A stretch of DNA of 64,000 nt from Thiomicrorhabdus arctica DSM 13458 (GTDB lineage Bacteria; Pseudomonadota; Gammaproteobacteria; Thiomicrospirales; Thiomicrospiraceae): positions 82,419 through 146,418 of the forward strand of contig NZ_KB905902.1 of the NCBI RefSeq assembly GCF_000381085.1. The letters are read 5' to 3'. Position numbers and translations under genes: made by a program. Shown one piece after another: positions 44,812 through 54,245 of this stretch. Under the pieces are notes generated by a model that was not told the DNA's origin, made no database searches, and saw nothing but the letters and a program-made list of their open reading frames with translations. Position 1 is the stretch's first letter. The number at the start of each line of letters is the position of its first letter.

Positions 44812-45648
44812 TTAACGTAGCGCTTTAGCATGATAAGCCATGTGTTCACCGATGAAACTGGCGATAAAATGGTAGCTGTGGTCATAACCTGCTTGGCGGC
44901 GTAACTGCAAAGGAATCCGCGCGTTTTGGCAAGCGGTTTCTAAGGCTTCTGGTAACAGTTGACCTGCTGTTAAAAACTCATCATCGGTGCCTTGGTCAAT
45001 CAGGATGTCCGCGAGACTCGCCCCAGCTTCAATCAGAGCCACCGCATCATAAGCCTGCCAAGACTTTTGGTTCTCACCAAGATAAGCGGTAAAACAACCT
45101 TGACCCCAAGCACATTCGATAGGATGACAGATGGGTGAAAAGGCCGAAACGGATTGATAAGCGCCGGGATTCTTAAGTGCACAAATCAAAGCACCATGCC
45201 CACCCATAGAGTGTCCGCTAATCGATTTTTTGCCCGCGATTAGCGGTAGATTAGCCTCCAGTAGCTCTGGCAGTTCGCGGGTAACATAATCGTACATTTG
45301 ATAATGCTCATTCCAAGGTGCTTGGGTGGCATTGACGTAAAACCCTGCGCCTTTGCCTAAGTCATAACGTGCAGGCTCATCAGGCACATTCTCTCCACGT
45401 GGACTGGTATCCGGCATAATAAAGGCCAAGCCAAATTCCGCCGCATAACGTTGTGCACCTGCTTTGGTTCGAACATTATCATCCGTACAGGTTAAGCCCG
45501 ATAACCAGTAGAGGGCAGGTACCGATTGGATGGCTGCTTGTGGCGGCAGATAGACCGAAAAGGTCATTTCACACTGGCAAACCGCCGAATCGTGGGTATA
45601 ACGATTTAGAAAACCGCCAAACTCTTTAATACTTTCTATGAGTTTCAT
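44812..45648 (-). CDS. fghA: S-formylglutathione hydrolase
   Basis: A 278-residue alpha/beta hydrolase of the esterase D family. The nucleophile is S147 in SGHSMGGHGAL, the oxyanion region is YWLSGLTCTDDN, and the catalytic His is in DHSYHF. It converts S-formylglutathione to formate and glutathione, the second step of formaldehyde detoxification. GGGAG precedes the ATG. It starts 14 bp after adhC, forming an adhC-fghA operon. Confidence 0.94.
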   Translation of the reverse strand: MKLIESIKEFGGFLNRYTHDSAVCQCEMTFSVYLPPQAAIQSVPALYWLSGLTCTDDNVRTKAGAQRYAAEFGLAFIMPDTSPRGENVPDEPARYDLGKGAGFYVNATQAPWNEHYQMYDYVTRELPELLEANLPLIAGKKSISGHSMGGHGALICALKNPGAYQSVSAFSPICHPIECAWGQGCFTAYLGENQKSWQAYDAVALIEAGASLADILIDQGTDDEFLTAGQLLPEALETACQNARIPLQLRRQAGYDHSYHFIASFIGEHMAYHAKALR

Positions 45649-45662
45649 CTGATGCGACTCCC

Positions 45663-46778
45663 TTAAAAAATAATAACAGAACGAATACTTTCGCCACTGT
45701 GCATCAAGTCGAAGGCTTTATTGATGTCCTCTAAGCCCATGGTGTGGGTGACCATCTTATCGAGTTCGATCTCACCGCTCATATAACGTTCAACATAACC
45801 CGGTAGTTCGCTGCGGCCTTTAACGCCGCCAAAAGCGCTGCCTTTCCAAGTACGACCCACCACTAAATTAAAGGGACGAGTCGAAATTTCTTGGCCGCCA
45901 CCCGCAACACCAATCACCGTAGAAACGCCCCATCCCATATGAGTACACTCTAATGCATCGCGCATCACATGAACGTTGCCGATACACTCAAACGAGTAAT
46001 CCACGCCGCCCTTGGTCATCTCAATGATGTAGTCGCTGATACTGCCATTGCCACCGATGGCATTCGGGTTAACAAAATCAGTCGCCCCGAGCGCTTTAGC
46101 CATCTCCCATTTCCCGGGATTAATGTCAACGGCGATAATGCGTGAAGCCTTTGCCATCACGGCACCTTGAATACAAGATAGACCAATACCACCCAAACCA
46201 AATACCGCCACGGTAGAGCCGGGCTCAACTTTAGCCGTATTAAGAACGGCGCCAATCCCCGTGGTCACACCACAACCGAGTAAGCAAACCTTGTCTAAAG
46301 GGGCCGCTTTATTGATTTTGGCCAATGCGATTTCCGGCACGACCGTATATTCAGAGAACGTTGAACAGCCCATGTAATGATAGATCGGTTTACCATTCAT
46401 TGAAAAACGACGTGTGCCATCCGGCATAAAGCCGGTCCACACCGTGCTGGCAATGGACTGACAAAGGTTGGTTTTGGTGGAGTTACAATATTCACACTCA
46501 CCACATTCCGGAATATATAACGGAATAACATGATCGCCCGGTTTCAGGTCTTTGACACCGGGTCCACATTCAACCACTTCACACCCCCCTTCATGTCCTA
46601 GAATAGCTGGGAAAACCCCTTCTGGATCCTCGCCCGATAACGTGAAAGCATCGGTATGGCAGACCCCTGAAGCGATGACCTTGAGTAATACTTCACCCTC
46701 TTTAGGGCCATCAACTTCAACGTCTTCAATTTCTAAAGGTTGTTTTGGCGCCCAGGCGACAGCGGCTTTGCATTTCAT
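45663..46778 (-). CDS. frmA: S-(hydroxymethyl)glutathione dehydrogenase (class III alcohol dehydrogenase)
   Basis: A 371-residue zinc alcohol dehydrogenase. The catalytic zinc ligands are in [13 protein letters not shown] and [10 protein letters not shown], the structural zinc site is [15 protein letters not shown], and the NAD fold is [16 protein letters not shown]. It oxidises the formaldehyde-glutathione adduct to S-formylglutathione and may also act on S-nitrosoglutathione. GGAG precedes the ATG. No frmR-type regulator gene is adjacent. The upstream 314-bp gap to tsaC carries one CCAGGCCTGG copy. Confidence 0.95.
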   Translation of the reverse strand: MKCKAAVAWAPKQPLEIEDVEVDGPKEGEVLLKVIASGVCHTDAFTLSGEDPEGVFPAILGHEGGCEVVECGPGVKDLKPGDHVIPLYIPECGECEYCNSTKTNLCQSIASTVWTGFMPDGTRRFSMNGKPIYHYMGCSTFSEYTVVPEIALAKINKAAPLDKVCLLGCGVTTGIGAVLNTAKVEPGSTVAVFGLGGIGLSCIQGAVMAKASRIIAVDINPGKWEMAKALGATDFVNPNAIGGNGSISDYIIEMTKGGVDYSFECIGNVHVMRDALECTHMGWGVSTVIGVAGGGQEISTRPFNLVVGRTWKGSAFGGVKGRSELPGYVERYMSGEIELDKMVTHTMGLEDINKAFDLMHSGESIRSVIIF

Positions 46779-46987
46779 AAGATTACTCCAGGTTGAGGGG
46801 GGGTGCTTCTACGTGTAGGGTTTGTTTTTACAAAATTATTCGCCCATTCTAACTCAAAAATTTATTGATAATAGAGAGTCTATTGAGTGTTTTTTGCTAG
46901 TTTAAGACGTTTTTTCGGGTTAAATCATCTAACAGAGCATCAACCTATTGTGTAGCTCTATTGAATAGATAATGTACTGTAATAACA

Positions 46988-46999
46988 ACCAGGCCTGGT
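46988..46999. repeat. CCAGGCCTGG palindrome, copy 6
   Basis: An exact ACCAGGCCTGGT in the divergent gap between frmA and tsaC, about 94 bp before the tsaC start. It is the only copy not next to a gene 3' end. Confidence 0.85.
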
Positions 47000-47092
47000 C
47001 AAACTGAAATGGCTTGATTTATAGACTAATAAAACCCTCTGTTTCTGGGTATCATATATCTTACTGATGGTTCGAATAAAGAAGCGATAAAA

Positions 47093-47647
47093 GTGACTGA
47101 AACAAGTATAAAACAGGCTGTTAATATTCTGCAAGCGGGCGGGGTGATTGCCTATCCAACCGAGGCGGTTTATGGATTAGGTTGTGACCCGTTTAATTTA
47201 CAAGCGGTTGAAAAGCTGTTTCACGTGAAACAACGCCCTGTCGAAAAAGGTGTGATATTAGTCGCCGCTTCTGTTGAACAGATCTCAACTTATGTCGAAC
47301 TGCAAGGCAGATCTTGGGAAGGTGAGGTATTGGCCTCTTGGCCAGGGCCGATGACTTGGGTATTACCTATCAAAACGACCGCTAATTTACCTGATTGGAT
47401 TACTGGGGGACGAAATACGGTTGCAATCCGAGTCTCTGCCCATCCGACAGTACAAGCCTTATGTCGCGCATTCGGTCAGCCGATTGTTTCAACCAGTGCT
47501 AATCTTAGCAATCAAACACCGGCCTCTTCATGTGCAGAAATCAAGCAGGTCTTTGAAGATTCAGTCTGGTGTTTAGAAGGAGAATTAGGTGATTTAATGC
47601 AACCGACGCAAATCAAAGAGGCATCAAGCGGTCAGATTCTGCGTTAG
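47093..47647 (+). CDS. tsaC: Threonylcarbamoyl-AMP synthase TsaC (YrdC/Sua5)
   Basis: A 184-residue YrdC-fold enzyme that makes threonylcarbamoyl-AMP from threonine, bicarbonate and ATP for t6A37 tRNA modification. YPTEAVYGLGCDPFN, FHVKQRPVEKGVILV, WPGPMTWVLP, AIRVSAHP and PIVSTSANLSNQ are the family blocks. It has a GTG start. It is short, as in E. coli TsaC, without the Sua5 extension. The KLFHVKQR codons contain a perfect parS site, so this conserved protein segment also serves as a partition site. Confidence 0.93.
   Translation: MTETSIKQAVNILQAGGVIAYPTEAVYGLGCDPFNLQAVEKLFHVKQRPVEKGVILVAASVEQISTYVELQGRSWEGEVLASWPGPMTWVLPIKTTANLPDWITGGRNTVAIRVSAHPTVQALCRAFGQPIVSTSANLSNQTPASSCAEIKQVFEDSVWCLEGELGDLMQPTQIKEASSGQILR
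47217..47232. other. parS chromosome-partition site
   Basis: The 16 bases TGTTTCACGTGAAACA match the canonical ParB/Spo0J-binding parS site exactly and form a perfect palindrome. It lies inside tsaC. A random perfect match in 64 kb is very unlikely. ParB-bound parS sites cluster near oriC, which agrees with recF and gyrB 10-16 kb away. Confidence 0.93.
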
Positions 47648-47741
47648 CCTTAAGTTTAAAATGTCAGATTTTTAAATGCTGAGTCACAAAAGATAAAACA
47701 TCATGGTGAAGGTTTCTAACCTGGCTTATTCAGCGAATTTA

Positions 47742-47753
47742 ACCAGGCCTGGA
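47742..47753. repeat. CCAGGCCTGG palindrome, copy 7
   Basis: An exact 10-bp core (47743-47752) with no arm extension. It lies in the convergent gap between tsaC and the DUF3581 gene, eight bases before the stop of the latter. Confidence 0.82.
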
Positions 47754-47760
47754 GAGTTGT

Positions 47761-48486
47761 TTAAGATACCTTATAATCGGCTTTAATCAATTCATAACCT
47801 TCGACTAAGGCTTGTACTTTGGCTTCATCGTATTGGCGTAAACTGCTTAATACCAGTGTTTTATAACCGTTACCGACTGGTTCACCCTTCTCAAATACCT
47901 GGAATTGTAAGTGTACAGTGCCCCGTTTACCTTGCACCTCTAAGCTGCTATCAATAAGTTCGAGTGTCGGTGACTGAATGTCTAAGTGATCGAGCTTGAA
48001 AGACATGCTTTCATAAATAACCATCGGGCGATCTGGGTTAATCATGACTTGATGCTGTTTCATCAACGGCACCAGAATATGCGGAAAACTATGACCTGAA
48101 AAAGCAACATAAGCACGGGTAAAGGCTTCAATCAATGGCATGTCGGTTGAGATATCACCATTACGGCTAACCTCCAGATAGTGTTTATCTTGATTATCGA
48201 CAATTGCAAAAGTGTTCCCGGGCTGTTTTGGGAACTTCAATAAAACACCATTGCCCATCATGCCTGTATAGTTAAACTTCATTTCTTGTGACAGACCTGT
48301 GCGCGATAATACCAGTGCAAACAGAAGATCACCGGGTACTAAAAATCGTTTGGTGTCTGGATTATGCAAGGGATTAAAATCGCGAGCGACTTCTTTTGCA
48401 AAAGTGCTTGCTTGCACAGATGTGATGCTAATAAAGTCATCAGTCTCTTGAAAAAAGGGTTCAAGGTAAGAGGTGTTTAACGGCAT
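47761..48486 (-). CDS. DUF3581 family protein
   Basis: A 241-residue soluble protein. The N-terminal half (FISITSVQASTFAKEVARDFNP followed by LHNPDTKRFLVPGDLLFAL) matches the gammaproteobacterial DUF3581 family, with a MaoC/hot-dog-like 'H-N-P...F-x-x-P-G' pattern. The function is not established. AGGA precedes the ATG. It is a single gene. Confidence 0.85.
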   Translation of the reverse strand: MPLNTSYLEPFFQETDDFISITSVQASTFAKEVARDFNPLHNPDTKRFLVPGDLLFALVLSRTGLSQEMKFNYTGMMGNGVLLKFPKQPGNTFAIVDNQDKHYLEVSRNGDISTDMPLIEAFTRAYVAFSGHSFPHILVPLMKQHQVMINPDRPMVIYESMSFKLDHLDIQSPTLELIDSSLEVQGKRGTVHLQFQVFEKGEPVGNGYKTLVLSSLRQYDEAKVQALVEGYELIKADYKVS

Positions 48487-48649
48487 AAGGTGTCCTGAAA
48501 GTTTAATGCGCTTTTGCAGTTTTGATGCTGATTCGAAATCTGCAAAGGGCTAAGATGCTGTATTTTATATAATCTGCTCAAGATGAGTATGAATTTCGTT
48601 AGTCGGCATTGATTCCTTTCAGTGTCTTGAATGCCTTAAGCAATCATGT

Positions 48650-49492
48650 TTAGCGTTGTCTTGATGTTTTTAAGGTCGCATTAAACAACGGTTCAACGCG
48701 TTTGGCGTATGTGTTTAAATCTTTGATGCGACTACTATGAGAGGGGTGAGTGCTTAACAGTTCAGGAGTTCTACCGCCTTTCGAAGCTTGATCCATTTTC
48801 TGCCAAACTTGAATCGCCGCATAGGGGTTATAGCCGGCTCTCGCGGCAAGTTCGACCCCCATTCTATCAGCTTCAACTTCATGGGTTCGGCTATTCGGTA
48901 GAGTTAAGGTGACTTGTAATGCCATGGCGGCCGCGTCCAGTGCTGGCCCTTGAACGCCGGTAAAGATACTTAAGGCTGTGAGCCCAACTTGAGTGAGGGT
49001 TTGCTCAGAAGCTCTCTCTCGACCATGCTCGCGTAAAGCATGTGCCATCTCATGTCCCATAATTGCAGCGATCTCTGCATCGGTAAGCTTGAGTTTCTCA
49101 ATAATACCGGTATAAAAAGCAATTTTTCCACCGGGCATACACCACGCATTAAGTTGGTCGGATTGAATGACATTGACTTCCCAGTCCCAATTTGGCGCAT
49201 CGTTTCTAAATACGGCTGTTTGCGGAATAAGACGATTAGCGATGCGGCGCACACGTTGAACCAAGACAGAGTTGGTGTTCAGTGTTTTGGTCTGTGCGGC
49301 TTCCTTTAACACAGAGGCATAAGCTAGCCTGCCACCATTGACCATTTCCGCTTCAGACACTAATAACAATTGCTGGCGCTCAATACCAACCGTCCCTTTT
49401 TTAGTACTGGTCGAAGTACACGCGGTTAACCCCATTAGGATGGTTATGAGGATGCCGGGGAGAATAACGTTAAAATAGATTTTATTTGTCAT
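48650..49492 (-). CDS. M48 family zinc metallopeptidase, lipoprotein
   Basis: A 280-residue exported protease. The signal peptide ends in lipobox LTAC (Cys25). The zinc site is HEMAH (147-151) in AAIMGHEMAHALREHGRER, with the third ligand Glu in THEVEADRMGVELAARAGYNP. It belongs to the LoiP/YcaL-like periplasmic M48 group that acts in outer-membrane protein quality control. The DUF4197 gene is 48 bp upstream on the same strand, possibly in the same transcript. Confidence 0.9.
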   Translation of the reverse strand: MTNKIYFNVILPGILITILMGLTACTSTSTKKGTVGIERQQLLLVSEAEMVNGGRLAYASVLKEAAQTKTLNTNSVLVQRVRRIANRLIPQTAVFRNDAPNWDWEVNVIQSDQLNAWCMPGGKIAFYTGIIEKLKLTDAEIAAIMGHEMAHALREHGRERASEQTLTQVGLTALSIFTGVQGPALDAAAMALQVTLTLPNSRTHEVEADRMGVELAARAGYNPYAAIQVWQKMDQASKGGRTPELLSTHPSHSSRIKDLNTYAKRVEPLFNATLKTSRQR

Positions 49493-49540
49493 AAAAATCT
49501 CAGTGTTGGATGGTCGGGATAAATGGTCAATAGAGAATAA

Positions 49541-50332
49541 TTAGTTTTTCCCAAAGACTTTTTTCAACAGTTCAGTCGACTGTTTCACTGGATCTTTACG
49601 AATACTGGCTTCTTCCTGAGCGAGATAATAAAATATCCCTTCCATCCCTTGATTGACGACATGGTCGAGTAGGTCGGCTTTAACATTAGGCACAAATGGT
49701 AGATCTTTGTATTTGGATATGGCTGTGTCATATGCCGTGATTGCACCGACCTCATTCAGAGACTTTTCAACAATTGGTGCCATTTTAGTTTTTAAACTCG
49801 GTGCGGTTTTAGACTTTAAATACTGGGTTGCTGAATCCTTAGGCCCTTTATAGATTTTCTTCACATCATCAAAACTCATCGCTTGGATGGCTTGTAAAAA
49901 CAGCGCTTCTGCTTGCGGTGTGGCCGCTTCGGCGGCGCGGTTTATTTTAAGTTCTAAATCATCCATATAACGGCCCATACCAAACTGATTTAAAGTTGAC
50001 TGCACGGTTTTTAATGAGCTCGGTAACGGAATATGAATTTTAGGATCAGTATTAAAACCGTCTTTAAGACTGAGTTTACTGACAACGGTTTCTGAACCTT
50101 TGGTGAGAGCTTGTTTAAAAGCTTTTTGTAGTTCGTCGACCGACAGATTATTGGGAAGTGTCGTTGTCGGAGTTTTAACGGCTTCAGAGACCCCCGGAAT
50201 ATTTTTCAATAGGTCAGCACCTTGATCCCACCAACTGGCTTGAGCGCTCACACTGACACTGCTAAGACCAATAATCCCTGAAAAGCTGATGAGAATCGGC
50301 ACGATAAAGGTGTTTTTAGAGAATTTGTTCAT
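49541..50332 (-). CDS. DUF4197 family exported protein
   Basis: About 263 residues with a signal peptide cut after VSAQA. The body is mostly helical and matches DUF4197: LQKAFKQALTKGSETVVSKL, IHIPLPSSLKTVQSTLNQFG, INRAAEAATPQAEALFLQAI, and the C-terminal GIFYYLAQEEASIRKDPVKQ. The function is unknown. I prefer the ATG at 50332, which has GAGG six bases upstream, over 50344. Confidence 0.87.
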   Translation of the reverse strand: MNKFSKNTFIVPILISFSGIIGLSSVSVSAQASWWDQGADLLKNIPGVSEAVKTPTTTLPNNLSVDELQKAFKQALTKGSETVVSKLSLKDGFNTDPKIHIPLPSSLKTVQSTLNQFGMGRYMDDLELKINRAAEAATPQAEALFLQAIQAMSFDDVKKIYKGPKDSATQYLKSKTAPSLKTKMAPIVEKSLNEVGAITAYDTAISKYKDLPFVPNVKADLLDHVVNQGMEGIFYYLAQEEASIRKDPVKQSTELLKKVFGKN

Positions 50333-50584
50333 GGGAAGCCTCATATTCGGTAGAGTGCTTAAAGCACGCTTGTTGAAAATTGGTTAGTATTATTTCTATT
50401 TGAATAGAATACTTTATTTAAAGCTTTATAAGCAACCAACATTGCATAAAGTCATCTGATTCATTGCACAGCCATTTTTGATTTACAGCAAATTAATGAA
50501 CGATCTTCTCTTTTTCTTTAAGAGGTCATATCACTGTCACACCACTGAGTTAGCATGGCGTCCTTAACTCAATACGGTGGTACT

Positions 50585-51064
50585 ATGCACGATAAATCAG
50601 AAACTAAGCCTCTCTCCAATCACTCTCCTAAAAATTCATTTTTACTTAGTAATGAGTGGCATGCAAAAGTGGTTGGTCTTCTTGCAGGCATACTTATGAT
50701 CGCTATCTATTTATGGATATCCGTTGGTCTGGTAGAGCTGGTGATATCGCTTTACCATGCGTATGTAGACGGTTGGGCACATGGCGCTGAACAGATGATT
50801 AAAGATGTGGTCATCATACTGGCTTCTCTGGAGTTGATCCGAGTACTGCAATCCTATCTAACAATAGGTAGAGTCAAGGTTACCTTTATCATTGATGTCG
50901 CATTGGTGGTGCTGATTGGGGAGTTGATTAGTTTTTGGTATCGTGATTTTGATTTAACAGCCATACTCTTGAGTGTCTTTGTGATTACCGTGTTAGTCGC
51001 CTTGAGAATCGTCACGAGTAAATATTCGCCAGATTGTCATGAGTCACATAATAAGCCTGAATAG
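50585..51064 (+). CDS. PsiE-like membrane protein
   Basis: About 159 residues from the ATG at 50585 (GGTGG just upstream; 50555 is a weaker alternative). Four membrane helices are visible (VVGLLAGILMIAIYLWISVGL; then a second pair, and LLSVFVITVLVALRIVTSKY). The central EQMIKDVVIILASLELIRVLQSYL matches the phosphate-starvation-inducible PsiE family. The role is unknown. It is a single gene and its 3' end faces an EamA gene. Confidence 0.75.
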   Translation: MHDKSETKPLSNHSPKNSFLLSNEWHAKVVGLLAGILMIAIYLWISVGLVELVISLYHAYVDGWAHGAEQMIKDVVIILASLELIRVLQSYLTIGRVKVTFIIDVALVVLIGELISFWYRDFDLTAILLSVFVITVLVALRIVTSKYSPDCHESHNKPE

Positions 51065-51111
51065 CGAGTTTTAACAGGACTGGAAACATAAAATCGAACC
51101 TGTGCATAACG

Positions 51112-51123
51112 GTCAGGCCTGGT
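51112..51123. repeat. CCAGGCCTGG palindrome, variant copy 10
   Basis: GTCAGGCCTGGT, with the core CAGGCCTG intact and one change on the left side. It lies in the convergent gap between the PsiE-like and EamA genes. Confidence 0.7.
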
Positions 51124-51141
51124 TGGATTCCAAAAACGATC

Positions 51142-52071
51142 TTAAGTTTTTAAGTCTGCCTTACGATGCTGATTACGCCCCAAAAGCACCAAGCCCAAGC
51201 CACCGATCATCAGTGCAGCGGCAATCATAAAGCGCAGTGTAATGGGTTCATCTATTAACCAAACGGCACCAAAAGCAGCTAATAAAGGCACTAATAGTTG
51301 AGCGGCTGACGCTAAACTGGAAGAGATTCTGGGCAGGGCTTTATACCAAAGAATATAACCCAAAGAGGAGGTGATGCCTCCAGAGAAGATGGCCATACCG
51401 ATTCCCGTCGCGGTTAAATGTATGTGCTCGATAAACATTAGGCTTAGCAGACTGGCTAAAGCGACCATCGGTAAGGTGCGGTAAAAATTATAGGCGGTAT
51501 CTCTCAACGGGCTCAGCGAACGTCGACCATTCAAGCTGTAAAGCGCCCAAGTATAGGCAGAGATGACTACCATCAGCAAACCCCACCAAGAAGGGGTCGT
51601 CAGCTTAGGGTAGACTAAATATAAGAGCCCAAGTAAGGCCAAAGCGGCCCCGAACCACTCAGCACCGTGCAATTTCTCGCCATTACGTAGTGCATAACCA
51701 ATCATGGTCAATTGCACCACCGACGCCAAGAGTAGAGCACCCGTGGCGGTGCTTATTTCGACATAACCGTAAGAGAAGGTGATGGCGTAAACAAACAAAA
51801 TAAACGCCGCCTTCCAGCTGCCTTTACTCTCACTATTGACCTCCATATTTGGGTTGCCTATTTTGCGCTGAAGAAGTCTCTTTTGCCAACCCATCCAGCT
51901 CATCACTAGAAATAGCATGGCTGCGCCAGAGGCAAGTCGCAAATTGGTGAAACTGACGGGATCAATCCAGCCACCATCTAATGCCCAGCGACATAGAATG
52001 GCATTGGTGGCAAAAGCGATCATCGCCATTAAGGTTAATAGGGTGGTTTGGGCCAACAGCGCGGGGGTCAT
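51142..52071 (-). CDS. EamA/DMT family transporter
   Basis: About 309 residues, with ten membrane helices formed by two EamA repeats. The first repeat has ATNAILCRWALDGGWIDPVSFTNLR and YVEISTATGALLLASVVQLT. The second has SSLGYILWYKALPRISSSLASAAQLLVPLLAAF. Probably a metabolite or amino acid exporter; the substrate is unknown. The ATG at 52071 is chosen because the longer form needs a TTG at 52107. Confidence 0.87.
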   Translation of the reverse strand: MTPALLAQTTLLTLMAMIAFATNAILCRWALDGGWIDPVSFTNLRLASGAAMLFLVMSWMGWQKRLLQRKIGNPNMEVNSESKGSWKAAFILFVYAITFSYGYVEISTATGALLLASVVQLTMIGYALRNGEKLHGAEWFGAALALLGLLYLVYPKLTTPSWWGLLMVVISAYTWALYSLNGRRSLSPLRDTAYNFYRTLPMVALASLLSLMFIEHIHLTATGIGMAIFSGGITSSLGYILWYKALPRISSSLASAAQLLVPLLAAFGAVWLIDEPITLRFMIAAALMIGGLGLVLLGRNQHRKADLKT

Positions 52072-52283
52072 AAAAGTCCAATAAGGTGACGGAGGAATTG
52101 ACTGCAAAATGCTTGTCTATTTGGGACGAGCGGTAGAATAAATAAAGTGTTTTGTAGTGACAATTCTAGCATTTTTGATGAGGATACAGAGGGTTGTTAA
52201 AGGAGAATTTATTGGGAGAGTTTTAGCTCGTTCTCCCTATATTTCTAGCCTATGAGCATCAATAATTAAATACATGCCTTGCT

Positions 52284-52529
52284 CTATCCCGCGATAATAA
52301 GTAATGCGAGATAAGGTGTGATATTGAAGATGATAAAAAGTAATTTAAACACACCGAGAAAACTGTACATAACCACGGTGAATTTCTCTCTTGGAATTGG
52401 GAACCAGAAGCTCTGAAGACGATAGACTAAATTTGGCGCAAACATAAATAAGCCCGTCCATAAGATGAGGATGCTACCATTGAGAATGCTGCTCCACATA
52501 AAGAATTGGGTAAGTGTTTGTAATTCCAT
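52284..52529 (-). CDS. DUF6868 family small membrane protein
   Basis: 81 residues with two membrane helices. MWSSILNGSILILWTGLFMFAPNLVYRLQSFWFPIPREKF and the closing FNITPYLALLIIAG match the DUF6868 pattern. The function is unknown. AAGGCG precedes the ATG. It stands alone; the 270 bp upstream to hemF show no further gene. Confidence 0.75.
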   Translation of the reverse strand: MELQTLTQFFMWSSILNGSILILWTGLFMFAPNLVYRLQSFWFPIPREKFTVVMYSFLGVFKLLFIIFNITPYLALLIIAG

Positions 52530-52787
52530 ATTATCGCCTTTGATTCAGTTCTATAGGAAAATTCCATAAATTATCATATGGCACGACATGTATTTTAACT
52601 CGTTGTAACTTAAAAAGTTATTATCCATAATCAATTGAAGGTTGATTGTTGATTTCGGGTGTTTACCGATATTCTATAACCTGTAAAACTCGAAAATTCG
52701 GGTTAAGCTCTGACGACCGATTGTAAGCCAATTGTTTGAACCATGCAAAATGCTTAAATAAGGTCTAAAATACCCCTAACCATTTGA

Positions 52788-53756
<969 letters not shown>

Positions 53757-53759
53757 TTG

Positions 53760-54134
53760 ATGGATAAATTACGGGTTGATAAGTGGTTGTGGGCCGCGCG
53801 TTTCTTTAGGACACGCGGTGTGGCTTTGGATGCTATTAAAGGTGGAAAAATTGAGTTGAATGGCTCTAAACCAAAACCGAGCAAGACCTTAATGGTGGGT
53901 GATAAGCTTAAAATCACTCAAGTGCATCGCAAAAGTGACGTCACGGTGTTAATCGTCAGTGATAAACGTGGCTCTGCCGAGCACGCGCAAACGCTCTATC
54001 GGTTAGACAGTGAAGTCTTAAATCAGACGAAACCGACAGCCGATATGACGCTCGTAGGCTATCGCGAAAAAGGTGCAGGCCGCCCCACTAAACGAGATCG
54101 ACGTAAAATCCACCAATTTTCTGATTTTGAATAA
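53760..54134 (+). CDS. hslR: Ribosome-associated heat shock protein Hsp15 (S4 domain)
   Basis: About 124 residues. The N-terminal S4 RNA-binding domain (LRVDKWLWAARFFRTRGVALDAIKGGKIELNG) is followed by a basic tail ending in GAGRPTKRDRRKIHQF, as in Hsp15. It binds free 50S subunits carrying nascent chains and helps recycle them. The ATG at 53760 is chosen; a TTG at 53757 is in frame. It is co-transcribed with hemF. Confidence 0.9.
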   Translation: MDKLRVDKWLWAARFFRTRGVALDAIKGGKIELNGSKPKPSKTLMVGDKLKITQVHRKSDVTVLIVSDKRGSAEHAQTLYRLDSEVLNQTKPTADMTLVGYREKGAGRPTKRDRRKIHQFSDFE

Positions 54135-54245
54135 TTTGCTTTTTGTCCAACTCGAGCACGAGCGCGTCGCATACGTTATGGTCGCGTTCAGTAATTAACA
54201 TCACAATACGTCAATATGTTCATCTAAGCTGCTTAAGGAGTTGGT

